DNA of 64,000 nt from the NCBI RefSeq assembly GCF_025370935.1, contig NC_133485.1:3257121-3321120 (forward strand), read 5' to 3'. The DNA comes from Choristoneura fumiferana. Lineage: Eukaryota > Arthropoda > Insecta > Lepidoptera > Tortricidae. This document shows, piece after piece, positions 1-9,845 of this stretch (positions within the stretch are counted from its first letter, which is position 1; each line of letters begins with the position of its first letter). A program made the translations under genes and the position numbers. The notes below the pieces were generated by a model. It saw only the letters and a list, made by a program, of their open reading frames with translations, made no database searches and was not told the DNA's origin.

Positions 1-39
1 CCTCTCCATATTTAAAAAAAATTGACGACATATACATTT

Positions 40-1138
40 GGGTTGCGCCAAAGTTGGCATAATTTTCAACCCCGATTATTGGAACTCCGAAAATGTTTGT
101 CATACAATTTTCTGTCAATACTTACTATTAATACTTAGTCACTATTACTACCGATCATACATAGCTCCGAATCATTTAAAATCATAATGGCAATTGTCAT
201 AAATGTCTCTTATACTCCTTTTTTTTTTGTCATACATTTTTTAAGCATACTGTTTTGTACTCATAATACTCCATTATCATATATTTTTAAAGCAGACTTA
301 TTTGTAGCTATAAACTTCACTATCATACGCCTGCGTTGCTTTCGTTTGGTGAAAAATAATGTGATAAACTACAACGCCATCAATGGGCGAAGCAATCACC
401 ATCTGTTGGATGTTATTACTGCAGACATTATTTAACCACTTTAGATATAAGTAACAATGAAAAAACAATTCGTCAGCAAATCAAGTTTAAATGAATTTTA
501 ACCTCAATTGTCTTATAACTTTTAGTAGATGTCAGAATTGTAGGTTAGGTTAAGTTAAAACTGCGACCCCCTCAGAACCAAACTAGGTACTACCAGTAAA
601 ATAGGATAGGTTAGGTTAGAACTGCAACCCCAACACAACCAAACTACTGCCTTAAGATTGGTTTTTGGAGTCTTTTTATATTTTTTATTTCAACTCCGAA
701 TTTTGTTACTTATACGGTCATCCCGTAAATAAAACCCATATCGAAAATACAAACTGAAGTTTTTTGTTTCAGTGCATCAATATCATCGTTAATTTTTCAT
801 ATTGATAATAATATATGAAAACTTTCAGTCCAGTTCCTACATCGCATTAACGTTAAATTAACGTAAAAAAAACTGTATCGATGTGTAAATGTTATGTTTA
901 ACAAGTCTATTGAAATTGATGATTATGAATAAAAGAAATATGAAAACCAGCATTATGAGTACAAAAATATCTTAGTGAAGATATTATGAATTAATATATT
1001 CTGATAACTGTTTATTATGACCTCAGTTGATAGTAGTAGAAATTTATGACAAATAAAATTATGAAGTAAAAAATTCGGATGATTCTGTCTACAAATCGGT
1101 AGCAGGAAAAAAATCGGAGGATCGATTTTATGCGACCC
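40..1138. mobile_element. Foldback-type element A with TTAGG-like core
   Basis: The ends read GGGTTGCGCC at 40 and, in reverse complement, GGGTCGCATA at 1138. They are flanked by near-identical 8-mers ATACATTT (32-39) and ATATATTT (1139-1146), which I read as a target duplication. The left arm (about 70-350) holds many copies of TCATA in AT-rich sequence; the right arm (about 925-1080) holds TATGA, the same word inverted. The core has two direct copies (541-588 and 604-648) of a sequence beginning TAGGTTAGGTTA and continuing roughly as ACTGCRACCCC. A retroposon tail fragment lies at 655-760. No coding capacity is seen. The 8-bp duplication would suit hAT-, Mutator- or Merlin-like transposition, but the superfamily is not identified. 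Termini are inferred from a single copy. Confidence 0.55.
655..760 (-). mobile_element. Fragment of the tRNA-like retroposon family
   Basis: The minus strand matches the tail part of the family seen at 12515-13118, 28441-28936 and 50345-50735. It carries the small palindrome around 'TTACGGGATGACCGTA', an A-rich stretch and 'TTTTTGGAGTC' on the plus strand. The tRNA-like part is missing. It sits inside element A. Confidence 0.5.
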
Positions 1139-1384
1139 ATATATTTGAAATAGAAATTATCGTACAAAGGTTCCTCTCTCTAGTACACAATTCCTCTACT
1201 GTATATGTAAAACTAATAGTAGAGTTCAAAATGTTGGATAACTTAACCCCAGTTGGTTATATTTCGGCACGTGAACAGTGTCGTAACATGCATGTTACGA
1301 CTGATGTTATGTTATGTGCGTGCACGGTAGCCTGCAGGCTACCTTGGTTGCAACCCCCCAAATAAAACCCTCGACCTTAATGTG

Positions 1385-1486
1385 CTTGTCATGAAACCCG
1401 TGGTCGGCAAATGAGTCATTGCGCGTACTAATTTTCTTGTCATGAAGCCCAAGGTCGGTAAAAGAGTCAATGTGCGTATAACTGCT
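1385..1486 (+). repeat. Two-copy tandem repeat, 51-bp period
   Basis: 'CTTGTCATGAARCCC' begins at 1385 and again at 1436, followed in both by GGTCGG, AGAGTCA/GAGTCA and GCGTA at the same spacing. The surrounding DNA (about 1300-1560) is richer in GC than its flanks and contains short GCTGCTGC runs. Function unknown. Nothing else is recognised between 1147 and 1585. Confidence 0.6.
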
Positions 1487-1585
1487 GCTGCGCACGCTGC
1501 TGCTGCAGGCCCACCTGCACACGCACGCTGCGGCGCATGCTACGGGAGGGGGAGCGCGCTATACCTTAATATGTGGAAGAATTAT

Positions 1586-1692
1586 GAACTAAAAGAATTT
1601 CCTTGCTCACCCGCGACCTTACGATAGCTAAACTTATGCAAAATATGCGTGTTCATGCAGTTCCTCCACCTCCACACTGTAAATAAATTATT
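1586..1692 (+). mobile_element. Truncated copy of TIR family Y
   Basis: This segment matches the left part of the elements at 61704-61957 and 37252-37488 ('GAACTAAAA', 'GCTCACCCGCGACCTTA', then 'GTTCCTCCACCTCCACACTGTAA'). The right terminal inverted repeat is absent. It is flanked by the 12-mer TGGAAGAATTAT at 1574-1585 and 1693-1704. An open frame downstream (1743-2099, 118 codons) has no recognisable domain. Confidence 0.5.
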
Positions 1693-2172
1693 TGGAAGAA
1701 TTATATTTTTTCTTTTAGAAATATAAAGTTTTACTCGCAAATGTGATGAAAAACATTGTATGTCGCACGGGCGATACTAGAATTACGAACATCGACTCAT
1801 TAAAGCCCTCAGTCTTCGACTTTGGGCTTCTAATAGACCCTCGTTCTCCTTATTTACCGCCCTCAAGACACAATGTACTATTAAAAGATTTCCGTCGTGT
1901 CACAACGGATTTTTTCCATCAGTCATTTTGTATGGGAACTACCGATCTAGCTACGCTCCGAGGTGTTTTTTTTTTGCCAAAACTGGAAAAGACGCAATTT
2001 CGCGGTGATAAGATCAAGCTAGATCGATTGTTTACTCCGGAAAACCTCATTATAGCAAATGCCACCGAAATAAGGCTGTTTCCAAGATTTACGAAATAAA
2101 ACAATACAAGAATTCATTGTTAGATTTATCGTGTTTAACAAATTATACATTAGGTACTATTTTTAACATTAA

Positions 2173-2313
2173 GGGGCTGTTTCACCATCCATTGATTAGC
2201 GTTAACTGGCGGTTAGGTGTGATGCCGTCTCTATTTGTTTTGTTCGAATAGACGGAGATGGCATCACATTTAACCGTCGGGTAACGCTAATCAATGGATG
2301 GTGAAACAGCCCC
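2173..2313. mobile_element. PIF/Harbinger-like MITE (copy 1)
   Basis: A 141-bp palindromic element starts GGGGCTGTTTCACCATCC and ends with its reverse complement. It is flanked by TAA at 2170-2172 and 2314-2316. The GGGGCTGTTT terminus and a TWA target duplication are typical of PIF/Harbinger MITEs. Related copies lie at 47728-47855 and 53941-54080. Most of the length can pair into one stem. Confidence 0.8.
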
Positions 2314-2391
2314 TAAATAAGTAATTATAAAGATAATAATCATACGACAATAACAAAACAGAAAACCAGACTGAAGGTTCGGCCAAGACCT

Positions 2392-2690
2392 ATGAAGCAC
2401 AGCATGCTCCGAGTGGGAAGGATTGACCAAATCCAGAAGACGGTGCTGCGTCCTAAAACACGCATTGTCGATGTTGGTGCAAAGACTGCCCGATTGAAAT
2501 GGGCTAATTGCATCCACCTCTGTGGGCTAAAAATGCCAGAGAGTGGATGCCACAGGACGGACAGCGGCGGCCGGGTACACACCAGGATTTACGACGACTG
2601 CTTTGGATCGGGGAGAGTGGAGGATATGGGGGGAAGATTTGGCTCGATAATATTAATACCAAGACATATAAAAGACACATAAATAGTGTA
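2392..2690 (+). pseudogene. RTE-type LINE reverse transcriptase, C-terminal relic
   Basis: The first frame reads IQKTVLRPKTRI...ARLKW, matching the conserved 'R.RTKV.DV..R.AKLKW' block near the end of lepidopteran RTE-like reverse transcriptases. About 50 codons on, the homology moves to another frame reading WMPQDGQRRPG, so the copy carries at least one frameshift. It is non-functional. Nothing else is recognised from 2690 to 2857. Confidence 0.6.
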
Positions 2691-2857
2691 AAAGGATCGG
2701 CCGTTCTGTCAGCCATGACACTGAGGAGGCTGTTGCTATTGGTGTGATACTATACTTACCACATAGTACCTTGTATAGCATGGGGATACCACAATAGAGA
2801 AATCTCTCTTCAGGCAGATGTCATACTCGTACACGTGCGCAATAATATTGGTTAGAA

Positions 2858-3061
2858 TCCAACTCATTATAAATGCGAAAGTGAGTATTGTGTGTATGTA
2901 TGTTTGTTACTTCTTCATGCTAGAATGGCTGGACGGATTTAAATGAAGTTTGATATGTAGCTGAATATATCTGGATATTTCCCAAAGGATAGGGATGAAA
3001 TCTCGAAATAACAACCACTGGGCTAAGAGACATAACATTTGGCATGGTTGTTTTTACAAAA
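2858..3061 (-). mobile_element. Short element ending TTTCGCATTTATAAT, minus copy
   Basis: The minus strand matches a widespread lepidopteran repeat whose 3' end is 'TTTCGCATTTATAATATTAG'. The 'ATAGGGATGAAATCTCGAAATAACAACC' portion matches the reverse complement of 44575-44790. The family is probably an RTE LINE 3' tail or a SINE sharing it; the assignment comes from family memory. Confidence 0.55.
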
Positions 3062-3249
3062 AAAACCATGAGAATATTTTTCTACCTGTTTGAAGTCGGT
3101 GCCTCCGCGCGAGCTAGGAGGAGTGATAGACGCCCAATATACTATATTATTCGATGTATGTATGTCAGGTAGAAAACTACAGTTTCACTCTTGCTGGCTT
3201 CTGCCGAGGCACCGACTTCAAACTGGTAGAAAAATATTTTCATGGTTTT
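3062..3249. mobile_element. Stem-loop repeat with 45-bp inverted arms
   Basis: Left arm 3062-3105 (AAAACCATGAGAATATTTTT to GTCGGTGCCTC) pairs with right arm 3206-3249. The arms are about 90 percent complementary by eye and the loop is about 100 bases. It looks like a MITE, but no target duplication was found. 3250-3600 contains only a direct 18-bp repeat, GGGACACAGGC(G/A)TCGTCTG, at about 3326 and 3347. Confidence 0.5.
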
Positions 3250-3600
3250 TTGTAGTCGGTTCAACTTTTTGTTATATTTTTTTCTAGCTATTCTACGTAG
3301 GTGAAGTGCCTTTTCCACAAGCAGGGGACACAGGCGTCGTCTGCGGGACACAGGCATCGTCTGCGGGGATTAAATAATATAGTTTTGCTTAAATTTAGGT
3401 AGAAAAACAGCTTGTTTTTATCAGTTCCGGTGGTTCCAACATTATCAAGGGAAAATTGGTATTAACTCAACAGGATGTTTACGGTATGTCTCTTCCACTG
3501 AATGCTAAAAATATCATAACAGAAGATTACACAATAATTTCAACTGTGCCCCAAGTCTAATACACCCACATGTTAATACAATCTTTATGTACTCGTAGGT

Positions 3601-3825
3601 ACTAGCCGTTACCCGGGACTTCGTCCGCGTAAATTTTGGTTTTCACTATCCCGTGGGAACTATGCAATTTTCCGGGATAAAAACTATCCTAAAGCCTTGC
3701 CCGGGCCACAAACTATCTGTATACCGAATTTCATCTAAATCAGTTCAGCGGTTTAGACGTGATGAAGTAACAAATAAACAAACAAGCAAACTGACTTATA
3801 ATCTTTCGCATTTATTATATTAGTG
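3601..3825 (+). mobile_element. Short element ending TTTCGCATTTATTATATTAG
   Basis: The copy begins 'ACTAGCCGTTACCCGGGACTTC' and includes 'CCGTGGGAACTATGC', 'CCGGGATAAAAACTATCC' and 'ACCGAATTTCATCTAAATC'. It ends at the family's 3' motif. It resembles the copies at 5035-5275 and 19256-19445. No coding capacity. Confidence 0.65.
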
Positions 3826-3831
3826 GGATAC

Positions 3832-4010
3832 ATCATCAGTTGGAAAATGTCCACTGTTGAACATAGGCCTTTTTCTTAGACCGCCACAAGAAACGACAAC
3901 ACGCCGCTTGCATCCACCGGTTGCCCGCAATTCTCGCGATGACAAGCTCACCTATTGCGAGGTCTGCCAATGCTTCGCCTTTCGTGTCGCCACTCGAGAA
4001 CTTTGAAAAA
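3832..4010 (-). pseudogene. RTE-type LINE C-terminal relic
   Basis: The minus strand encodes IAGNRWMQAACCRFLWRSK and then AYVQQWTF before a stop, with ATGATG at the end. This is the conserved 'G.RWM..A.....W...EAYVQQWT' terminus of RTE-like reverse transcriptases. The protein is close to the relic at 19050-19163. It is 5'-truncated. Confidence 0.6.
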
Positions 4011-4047
4011 TACTTCCAAATACATGCGTAGTAATGTTTTTGCTCAT

Positions 4048-4135
4048 TATCCCACTAAAATTATAATTGTGAAAGTAAGGTAAGTCTATTTGTTTGTTGG
4101 CTTTTCAAGTCTAAATCGCTGAACCATTTAGAAAA
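4048..4135 (-). mobile_element. Fragment of the TTTATAATATTAG short element
   Basis: The minus strand ends in a degenerate 'CTTTCACAATTATAATTTTAGTGGG' and holds the preceding 'GGTTCAGCGATTTAGAC' block. About 85 bp remain. 4136-4790 holds no recognised repeat and is the presumed 5' flank of the LRR gene. Confidence 0.4.
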
Positions 4136-4817
4136 AAATCGATACACATATAGGAAAACGCGTGGAAGTATCACGCTGAAAGAATATCGAATACTCAGGT
4201 CCGCTATAGTACCCCTCGAAGTAGTAAAACACTGAAACTTCCAAGTCATCGCAATCAAAAGATATAGTCATGAAATAAGGTCTACCATTTGCCGGATAAT
4301 CAACACCTAAAAGATAATCAGTTGTCCTAGAAACTGTTAAATTGTTATGAAGGTAGCTTATAACGCACAACCCATAAGAAAAGTCTGAAAACTGTAACTT
4401 TATGTCTGTCTGTCTTTGGCAGTAACCAACTAAAATGACCCCACACTGCGTACATTTCGCTTAGGAGCTGCTAACGCAGGATGTTCTGGCGATTAATTTT
4501 ACGAAATCATCGGTGCACGTGAATTGCACGTGCCTGGTTTTTTTATGATTTATTGACTCCGTCATCACCATTTCTTACTGATACATGCAATGTTAAACAA
4601 GACCTTGATTCGTCATATCACATTTCACATCCTGTGAGCGAACTGTGAGTGAACCTCAGATAATACAATCAAAATATGTAAATTTCAGTACAGTTATAAT
4701 ATTTTATACTATAAGACGTGTTAGTTCAAATATTTTTGTTACAAACAACTTACGGGTTGATGTTTAGTAAAGAAAAAAAATTCGGTGGAAATAATGTGTC
4801 ACAAAAAGGAAGAAGAT

Positions 4818-7800
4818 ATGTATGTAGGTGAGTTTTGGATATAAAATTTTACTGTTTACAGTAAACTATCGAAATATCATATTACTGTTAGGACACAAAG
4901 TTCATACTTTATAATATGCAATTTATCAAGATGATAAAAATGTTGTAACACTTCTACAAAATAGTGTCAATAGGAGAAAAAACGGTCAAGTGCGAGTTAT
5001 ACTCGCGTACCAAGGATCCTGTGCAAATTTACGGGCTTCGCCCTTCCCCTTTCCCTTCGGTTATCGCGCGCTGTTACCTCGGAAACTGTGCATTTTTCCG
5101 GGATAAAAAGTAGCCTACGTCATTTTCTGGCCCATAAACTATCTCTGTGCCAAAAATCACGTCGATCCGTCGCTCCGTTTGGACGTGAAAGACGGACAAC
5201 CATACAAATATACAAACACACAAACATAAAAACACACAAACACACACACTTTCGCATTTATAATATTAGCATGGATAATGAATTTCCAGTGATAACAAAG
5301 ATCTGGTCCTAAGCAAAATGTACACAGCATGGGGTCGTTTTAAATTGGTTATTAAGCGTAGGCGGACAGACAAAAATTTAACATATTTTTTTTGAGTTTT
5401 CTCATTGGTTGTGCTTAAGAGCTGCTTTCGTGCTTACCAAAATTTAAGTTTTTAGGACAACTGTAAGGCCCACTTGCAGTAAACACATAAATCTGCAGTT
5501 AGCGTTAAGCTCAGTTTAGTAGTGTCAAATTGTATGGAACTGTCAAGCTTAAGCCTGGATTAACTACTAAATCTGGATTTATTTTTTCCTGCAAGACGGC
5601 CTAAGACACATATGCGTCATAATAGGTTAGGAATCTTAAATGTATGATTCGGGAGTAGCAACGTAAAAGTTTTAGCTCAAACTGAACAAAAACATACTTT
5701 TCATTTCAGGTAAGATCATCACAGTGGTTGTGATCATGCTCCTCTCTACGCAATCAGTGCAGGCGGATTGTACGTTAAATGGGGATTACGACGGCAGATT
5801 GTGTGTTGGCAACTACACATGCTACTATACTATTGACGATCCAGCATCAGAAATCAGACATTGGGGCTGCAGAGAACGCCTCATCAGCTTCGGCGAATAC
5901 CGGCGAACCCATACAATGGACTACGTGCTTAACATTAGAATTAACAGTTTGCTTTTTGGATATAATTATTACACAAACATCCTTGAATATTCTGACCACA
6001 TAATTACGATATCAGCGAACAAGGGAACCTGGATGACTATTCCGAATGAATTATTCGATTTAACTCAACTATTAAGTCTTGACGTTTCACATAACCATAT
6101 AAACATGTTTGACTCATCCAGAATTCACGTTTTAGAAAAACTTGTCGTTTTTAACGCGTCTTTTAATTCAATTTCTGAATTACAAAAAGATTCTGAAATA
6201 GATTCCCAGCTGTCTGTAATAGATTTAAGCCATAATGCTATTAGTGTTATACCTGATAATTATTTCAAGAACTTTCCCAATTTAATCCATTTGAATATGT
6301 CTCATAATGAAATCAAGACCTTTAGTATTCTTACATTTGAAGGAGTAGCCGACTTAGAAACACTTCATTTATCAAATAATAAAATAGAAAAAATTGGAAT
6401 GTATTTTGCAAGATTCCAAAATTTAAAAGAGCTATCTTTAGACTACAATGAATTAAGCTTTATTGATGAAACCAGTTTTAAAATAATGTCGAAGTTAGTA
6501 AAACTAAACTTAAGTTTTAATAAAATTATCTCATTTGATGATTCATGCTTTCAAAGTATGATAGGTCTTGAAAAGCTTCAACTTAATGATAATATGATAA
6601 AAATGGTATCTAAGTCAATGTTTATAAACAACAATAAGTTACAAATACTAGATCTTTCTGGTAATAATATAACAGTAATTGAATCTTATACATTTAAAGG
6701 AAAATACATCACGCAGTTATCTTTAAATGATAATTCAATAACAGGTTTGTTAGATAAATCTATTTTAGCTGGCATTAATGCTGATACCTTTGATTTTAGT
6801 GGTAACAATATATCTTCACTAGGACCAGATTTGTTTACAGATTCACATTTACAGTTGCGATTACTAAATTTCAGTATGAATTCCATTTCAGAAATTCATT
6901 ATAATACATTTCGGACTTTAGGTTTCTTGGTCAGTTTAGATCTATCTAATAATCGTTTACAGAATCTCCAATTTGATTTCAGCGACCTCAATAGCCTTGC
7001 CATCTTTGAAGCAAGAAATAATCTGATAGAAAAAATTACCAAAGACACTTTCAAACACGTGAAGTCTTTGCAACATATTGATTTGTCCAATAACCTTATC
7101 ACAGATATAGATATTTTTTCATTCAAAGGCCTCGAGCACCTTTTCGAATTAGACTTGAGCAACAACCATCTTTCAAGCATAATAGCTACTAATACATTTA
7201 GTGGTTTATCTGCAACTCGTTTTCTGAAATTAAAGTATTCCAAAATCACTACGATAGAAGATGGAGCGTTTTATGGATTGACGTCTCTGATGTATCTTAA
7301 CATGTCACATGGTGATCTTCAAGTTTTAAATTTTAACGTATTTAATTATACTGGATCAATTTGGACCTTAGATTTATCACATAATAAAATTGAAGCATTT
7401 CAAGTGAATAATTCTGATTTACAATACTTAACTGACTTACAACTTAACAACAATCAGATCGAGATCATTACTAATCAAACTTTTACAGGGTTAAAAAGAT
7501 TACAGCAATTAAACTTAAATAATAACAATATTCAACGAATCGATAGTGGAGCACTGAATAATTTATTTTCACTTAGTAATTTAATTTTATCGTCAAATGT
7601 GGATATGGTGCTTGATTCATCAATATTTTTGAATTCATCACTCACTGAAGTTTCAATTCATAACGTATGGAAACCATTTGACTTCGCGAACGCTAAAAAT
7701 TTATCAATTTTGAATTTAGATTTATCATCATGCAATATAACCGATATAGGCACTTTGCGATTGGTAAAAGTTGAAAAACTTAAGAAATTACTACTTAATT

Positions 7801-8570
7801 CAAATAAAATACGTATAATTGATAAGAATTCGTTTCAGAATTTAAGCGATTTGTTTTTTCTCGATCTTAGTGACAATTTAATAACTTCTATAACACCAGG
7901 ATCCTTTGTGAGTGCCAAAGATATAGATGTTTTGAATCTTTCTAACAATAATTTACAATCGTTGCAATTTGGTATATTTGATGGGCTTGCAAGTTTAAAT
8001 GTATTGGATCTTTCCAGAAATTCACTACACAGTTTTAATGGTAACATATTTCATAATAGTCATAGGATTTCAGTTATTTATCTGGATAATAACATGCTAG
8101 ACACCATCGATTTAAATGAAATTTCATCTGCTGGAATCCCGGAGATATCAATAGGGTATAATCTTATATCTTGTGATTTTCTTGTCAAATCCAAGAAGCG
8201 TGGTTTCTTCGGAGTTGTTGTCACTACAGAAATAAAAGAATTTCATTCAGAAAACGTTGATGGAATATCATGTAAAGGTTCTAATTTTGATGATAATCAA
8301 CAGAACAATTATACAGAAAAACTTACGAAAGCGACAAATAGCGAGCAAGTACCATATTCAGGTAGTTTTAATTCTCAAATTATTGTAAATAAGTTAAGCG
8401 ATTTAAAATCCGTCCTTTATTTTGAAGCTTCATGTTTATTAATTGTAGTTGTGTTACTTGTAACAGTGGTATCATTTGTTTATAATAAGTCGCGAGGTAA
8501 GTTAGTACGGTCATATAGTCTAAATAGCAGAAGGCATTTAACAGGTAGCGCTATGGAAATGGAACTATAG
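4818..8570 (+). CDS. Leucine-rich-repeat single-pass membrane protein
   Basis: The long open frame (5724-8570) encodes an extracellular LRR receptor or adhesion-type protein. I place the start in a short first exon: ATG 4818 (or in-frame ATG 4794), ending at 4827 before GTGAGT, joined to the acceptor TTTTCATTTCAG at 5709. Both sites are phase 1, and the join gives M-Y-V-G-K-I-I-T-V-V-V-I-M-L-L, a typical signal peptide, probably cut after SVQA (residue 22). About 956 residues follow from 4818. They comprise a Cys-containing N-flank (23-115), about 29-30 LRRs of roughly 24 residues (LxxLxLSxNxIxxI; about 118-830), a C-flank with two Cys, a TM helix (about 910-928) and a 28-residue tail rich in Arg and Ser. 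Many NxS/T sites are present. There is no TIR domain, so Toll-type signalling is unlikely. Relation to the insect chaoptin, connectin or ALS-like LRR groups is possible but I cannot assign an orthologue. The frame is intact and the LRR region is one exon. ATG 5736 is an alternative start, but it would shorten the hydrophobic segment. Confidence 0.9.
5035..5275 (+). mobile_element. Short element ending TTTCGCATTTATAATATTAGC, in intron
   Basis: The copy contains 'GGTTATCGCGCGCTGTTACC', 'CCGGGATAAAAAGTAGCC', 'AAACTATCTCTGTGCC' and an (ACACAA)-rich stretch before the 3' motif. It lies in the sense orientation within the LRR gene intron. It resembles the minus copy at 29185-29412, which shares the 'CGCGCGATAACCGAATTCC' segment. 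Confidence 0.7.
5467..5601. mobile_element. MITE in the LRR intron
   Basis: The terminal inverted repeats are AGGCCCACTTGCAG at the left and, reversed, AGGCCGTCTTGCAG at the right. The interior is imperfectly palindromic ('TTAAGCTCAGTTTAGTAG' against 'CTACTAAATCTGG'). The family resembles lepidopteran MITEs starting GGGCCCACTTGCA. Target duplication not resolved. Confidence 0.55.
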
Positions 8571-8632
8571 TTATTAACGAAATATTTGAGTCTTGTCTTG
8601 AAATATGATGTAATTCTGGTGCTTTTTGTATA

Positions 8633-8638
8633 AATAAA
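8633..8638 (+). terminator. Poly(A) signal of the LRR gene
   Basis: A canonical AATAAA begins 63 bases after the TAG stop and is followed by the G/T-rich GGTTGGAGTT at 8644. This implies a 3' UTR of about 80-90 bases. Confidence 0.75.
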
Positions 8639-8659
8639 ATATAAGGTTGGAGTTCATAA

Positions 8660-9000
8660 AGTTGGAGCAAGGTATCAACCGCGTATTTTTAACCATATAA
8701 AACCACCGACTGGGAAAAGTTCCGCTATTATGCAGATTAATGTTGGTTAAATCCTTTTATTCTTATCAACGCTATTAAAGACTAACCTTATGGGCTCCAC
8801 CTAAAGATTCGTTTAGTAACATATTTGTTTTTTTTATTCCCAAATGAATAACTCCACAAACTACAAATTCACTCACCTAGTTGAAAAAAATTACGTAGTT
8901 CCTTTGTGATTCCGTAGTTTATAAAATACTAGTTTATGCTTGCGATGTTTGCGATTGTTTATATTAGTTATTGCTTTTTCTGCTATGAATTACTCAACAT
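8660..9000. other. No feature recognised
   Basis: AT-rich DNA downstream of the LRR gene with no long frame, repeat unit or RNA-like fold that I can support. Confidence 0.4.
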
Positions 9001-9405
9001 AGCAATTTCCTAGGATAAAGACTATGCTATGTTTCTTCCAGAGTCTCAAACTATCTACGAGTACGAGTACATACCAAATTCCATATATGGTGACGGCACC
9101 AATCATGGACATGTTAAGCACAGTAGTATCCAGTAATGGACAGCAAGGATTCAATGCCTTATAGGTTATTCATGAACTTTACCAGTTAAGATCATCAGAT
9201 ATCAGCACATAAGTGTTATTAGTTTTAGAAAAAGAAGCGTCCGTTTCTTAATATTGGGTTAAAAAATATTCCATTATTGGCTCCTGTCCATGACTGGTGC
9301 CCTCACCATCTGTTGAGCGGTTTAAGCATGAAGATACAGTCAGTCAGACAAACAGACAGACAAACTGACATAGCTACTTTCGCATTTATAATATTAGTAC
9401 AGATT
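9001..9405 (+). mobile_element. Short TTTATAATATTAGTA element split by a MITE
   Basis: The two halves (9001-9086 and 9310-9405) together give 'CCTAGGATAAAGACTATGC', 'CTCAAACTATCTACGAG', 'ACCAAATTCCAT', then 'TTGAGCGGTTTAAGCATGAAG', a CAGACAGACA run and the 3' motif. This is the normal family order once 9087-9309 is removed. Confidence 0.7.
9087..9309. mobile_element. 223-bp MITE nested in a short element
   Basis: The TIRs are ATGGTGACGGCACCAATCAT at the left and, in reverse complement, ATGGTGAGGGCACCAGTCAT at the right (about 24 bp, two mismatches). It interrupts the element at 9001-9405 and so is the younger insertion. The target duplication is not clear. Confidence 0.7.
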
Positions 9406-9544
9406 ACATAGACATCTTACGTTTCAGGCCCCTGTTTCATAAAAATTACAGACGAGAAAAAAATATGGTAATTCCAAAACGAAATGCTGTGATTGAAAGT
9501 TTTGCGATTTTTGCTCATAATTAATATACAAATCCGGTATTTAA

Positions 9545-9640
9545 TCATCATCATCACCATTATCAGCCTTAGGACGTCCATTGTTGGACATAGGTCTCCC
9601 TCATAAAAATCTTATGTCAATCACGATCTAAATGCGTCTA
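9545..9640 (-). pseudogene. RTE-type LINE 3' end relic
   Basis: A CATCATCATCA run marks the 3' tail on the minus strand. The adjoining sequence encodes the terminal ETYVQQWTS motif, with further decay upstream. Confidence 0.5.
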
Positions 9641-9845
9641 AAACTTGTCCCGACGTCTCAATCGTCTCTTTAGTATTAAACAGTCTTTCTGAATATTTTT
9701 TATTTTTATTTAAATTGATGTTCATTACTTAGGCATTACTAATCTTTTTACAATAATGTATGTTAAATCCTGTTAAATCTTTATTTATACGGAATATTAC
9801 TGCAATTTTATCCCGTCAGAGTGTAGCACTAGCAATACCATATAA

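Larger units (their letters stand above)
4828..5709 (+). other. Predicted phase-1 intron of the LRR gene
   Basis: The intron starts GTGAGT and ends ACTTTTCATTTCAG, with an A-rich possible branch region just upstream. It separates the start codon from the rest of the signal peptide. It carries two mobile-element relics (5035-5275 and 5467-5601). It is inferred from splice consensus and phase only. Confidence 0.65.

Noticed and set aside
1743..2099. 118-codon open frame on the plus strand
   Set aside because: No recognisable domain, no clear splice or promoter context, and it begins just after a repeat fragment; coding not supported.
4685..4706. TTCAGT initiator-like and TATAAT motifs upstream of the LRR gene
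   Set aside because: The order is wrong for a TATA-initiator promoter and such motifs are frequent in AT-rich DNA.
6686..8047. Minus-strand frames within the LRR gene
   Set aside because: Shadow frames of the long plus-strand coding sequence.
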